From: Pseudomonas sp. K2I15
Lineage (GTDB): Bacteria > Pseudomonadota > Gammaproteobacteria > Pseudomonadales > Pseudomonadaceae
Direction: 5' to 3'
DNA length: 64,000 bases
NCBI RefSeq assembly: GCF_002204795.1
Contig: NZ_NIXO01000021.1
Location: forward strand, 34,697-98,696
Made by a program: the position numbers and the translations under genes. The notes under the pieces were generated by a model. The model did not search any database and was not told the origin of the DNA. It saw only the letters and a program-made list of their open reading frames with translations. Below, one piece after another: positions 62,577 through 64,000 of the stretch (the stretch's first letter is position 1; every line of letters starts with the position of its first letter).

Positions 62577-64000
62577 CTATTTCTTCAGTAAGGGAACTCT
62601 GACTACCGTGTTATCCACGTTCATCGTCTTGGTTTCAAGCTCAAGGGTCCATATTTCTTCGTGATAATGATGTTTGGTTGGCTTGCTGTACATTTCATGA
62701 ACACCATAACGAATACTTCTTTTCCCATCTGCAGAAACCAGTCTGTCAGGGTCTGATTCCCCGGTCCTCGGATGAGTATTCGTATGGGGGCCATCACCTA
62801 GGAAATCCTCCCATTTTTGAGTAGCGTCTTGGGGCCTTACCGGTTTATTTGCGTAGGTTTCCTTGTGGTAACCCATGTTGGCTGGAGTGTTCGAGGCGGC
62901 GGGGAGAACGGGCTCACCTTTATCAGCCCCTGTCTTGTTCGCCGGCTCCTCCACCTCTATTGCCGGTTTGCATCCATCCCCACCCGGACAGGTATTCAAC
63001 CCCAACGGATCCACCCACCCCGTAGGGTTGGGCACGTACTGGTATCCGTTCAGCCCACCCGCCAGTTTCACCGGATCGGGCGTCAGATAGCGACCAATAT
63101 CCGGATTGTAGTAGCGATGACGGTTGTAGTGCAGCCCGCTTTCCGGGTCGAAATATTGGCCCTGGAAGCGCAGCGGGGTGGTAACGGTGTTGACGTCCAG
63201 CTTCGCGATTTGGCCATAGGCGCGGTAGTGCGCGGACCAGACAATTTCGCCGTTTGGGGCAGTGAGTTCTTGTGGCGTGCCGAGGTGGTCGAGTTGGTAG
63301 TGGAAGGGTTTTACGTCTTCCGGGCCGTAGCCTTTCAGCAGCGCTAACGGGCGGAAGCTGTTGGGTTCGTAGATATAGCTTTGGTGGTGATCGGCGCTGT
63401 GCTCGGCGACCAACATGTCGCCTTGCCAGAAAAACTCAGTGGTTTGGCCGTTTATCGTTTTGGCGATGCGCCGTCCAAACGGGTCATAGCGATAGCTGGC
63501 CTGGCTGCCGTCGGGTTGGGTGACGCTGGTCAGGCGGTGTTGGCAGTCGTAGCGGTATTCGGTGACCAACTGCTGGGCACGGCCCCGACGCTCGCGTAGG
63601 AGGTTGCCGAAGGCGTCGTAGTCGTAATGACGGTCGCCTTGCATCAGCAGGCGGTTGCCTTTGATCACACTCGGCCCGACGCGGTCTTGCATCAGCAGGT
63701 TGCCCGCCGGGTCGTGGACGAAGCGTTCTTGCAGGTCTTGCTCGTGGTTGGCGCGGGTCAGGCGGTCGAGCGGGTCGTAGTGGTAGTCGTGTTGGCCTTT
63801 GCGGGTGTCGAGGATGCGGGTGAGGTTGCCGCGTTTGTCGTAGTCGTACCAGCGGCGCTGGTGACGCTGTTCTTGTTGGGTGATGGCGTGGGCGTGCAGG
63901 CGGCCCTGGTCGTCGTAGTGGTAGTGGCTTAGGAGTTGGCCTTGTTGGCGTTGATGTTCGCGGCCGGATTTGAACAGGTGCGAGGTGAGCGGGTTACCGT
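62577..64000 (-). CDS. Rhs-family polymorphic toxin, C-terminal part (5' end outside window)
   Basis: The reading frame runs in from the right edge. It shows YD repeats (YDYDKRGNLTRI, YHYDPLDRL, YDAFGNLLRERRGR), then the conserved core end RFQGQYFDPESGLHYNRHRYY ... GRYLTPDP ... WVDPLGL (core ends near 62997). The last 139 residues are a variable tip with NTCPGGDGCKP, a region ending GPHTNTHPRTGESDPDRLV, RSIRYGVHEM, and HHYHEEIWTLE. The histidine-rich end may form a nuclease-like active site, but I cannot name the toxin family. Rhs proteins deliver such tips by type VI secretion. vgrG or PAAR partners, if any, are outside the window. Confidence 0.88.
   Translation of the reverse strand, partial: GNPLTSHLFKSGREHQRQQGQLLSHYHYDDQGRLHAHAITQQEQRHQRRWYDYDKRGNLTRILDTRKGQHDYHYDPLDRLTRANHEQDLQERFVHDPAGNLLMQDRVGPSVIKGNRLLMQGDRHYDYDAFGNLLRERRGRAQQLVTEYRYDCQHRLTSVTQPDGSQASYRYDPFGRRIAKTINGQTTEFFWQGDMLVAEHSADHHQSYIYEPNSFRPLALLKGYGPEDVKPFHYQLDHLGTPQELTAPNGEIVWSAHYRAYGQIAKLDVNTVTTPLRFQGQYFDPESGLHYNRHRYYNPDIGRYLTPDPVKLAGGLNGYQYVPNPTGWVDPLGLNTCPGGDGCKPAIEVEEPANKTGADKGEPVLPAASNTPANMGYHKETYANKPVRPQDATQKWEDFLGDGPHTNTHPRTGESDPDRLVSADGKRSIRYGVHEMYSKPTKHHYHEEIWTLELETKTMNVDNTVVRVPLLKK

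Noticed and set aside
1..64000. CRISPR arrays and tRNA genes
   Set aside because: I saw no regularly spaced repeats and no cloverleaf-like sequence with a conserved T-arm, including at the island edges.

Overview
The window is chromosomal DNA from a fluorescent Pseudomonas (P. fluorescens group). Most genes match Pseudomonas families closely. Two blocks keep the P. aeruginosa PAO1 gene order: katA-ftnA-uvrA-MFS-ssb (around PA4232-PA4236), and the run from oprG/ompW through the zinc-responsive cluster, cnoX, nrdR, the rib genes, nusB, thiL, dxs, ispA and xseB (around PA4042-PA4068). The core DNA is GC-rich and carries typical Pseudomonas REP pairs.

Layout. 1-6.06 kb is core: the end of katA, ftnA, uvrA with a LexA-like box, a YajR-type MFS transporter, and ssb. 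6.06-24.24 kb is an AT-richer island inserted between the ssb terminator and the terminator of a LysR gene. Its left end is a four-gene integration module: three tyrosine recombinases of different sizes plus a small coiled-coil protein, all translationally coupled or nearly so. Its cargo is: a small Cys/His protein; an unknown protein paired with an XRE-ImmA/IrrE metalloprotease regulator; an IS30-family element whose transposase has one in-frame amber codon; a 376-residue protein with two Cys/His clusters; a DUF1543 protein; a truncated second copy of the small Cys/His gene; a three-gene operon with the architecture of Detocs (defensive two-component system); and a small membrane protein.

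24.3-36.6 kb is variable core: a LysR regulator divergent from tam, a cysteine hydrolase divergent from a frameshifted GlxA/AraC regulator, a DUF3182-hydrolase pair convergent with a ybhN-clsB-ybhP operon, an MFS transporter and a large MscS-type channel. 36.7-42.2 kb holds lhr and an RmlD-like reductase. 42.4-46.9 kb holds ompW/oprG with an ANR-like box, and a predicted zinc-uptake operon (ZrgA/DUF2796, ABC ATPase, permease, DUF3299) with a Zur-like box. 46.9-56.5 kb holds cnoX, a methyltransferase, a YbaY lipoprotein, nrdR-ribD-ribC-ribBX-ribH-nusB-thiL, ribA, a membrane protein and a BtuF-like protein. 56.6-61.8 kb holds a BtuB-like receptor and dxs-ispA-xseB. 61.8-64 kb is accessory again: a 30-bp perfect palindrome, a candidate immunity gene, and the 3' end of an rhs gene with a variable toxin tip.

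The most notable system is the Detocs-like operon at 18.3-22.9 kb. A sensor with a histidine-kinase-type ATPase domain (DtcA) would phosphorylate a free receiver (DtcB, a buffer) and a receiver-nucleosidase fusion (DtcC). In studied Detocs systems DtcC destroys ATP during phage infection. Here it travels on a trio-recombinase island with other candidate defence cargo. All family assignments come from reading motifs and architecture, without database searches.
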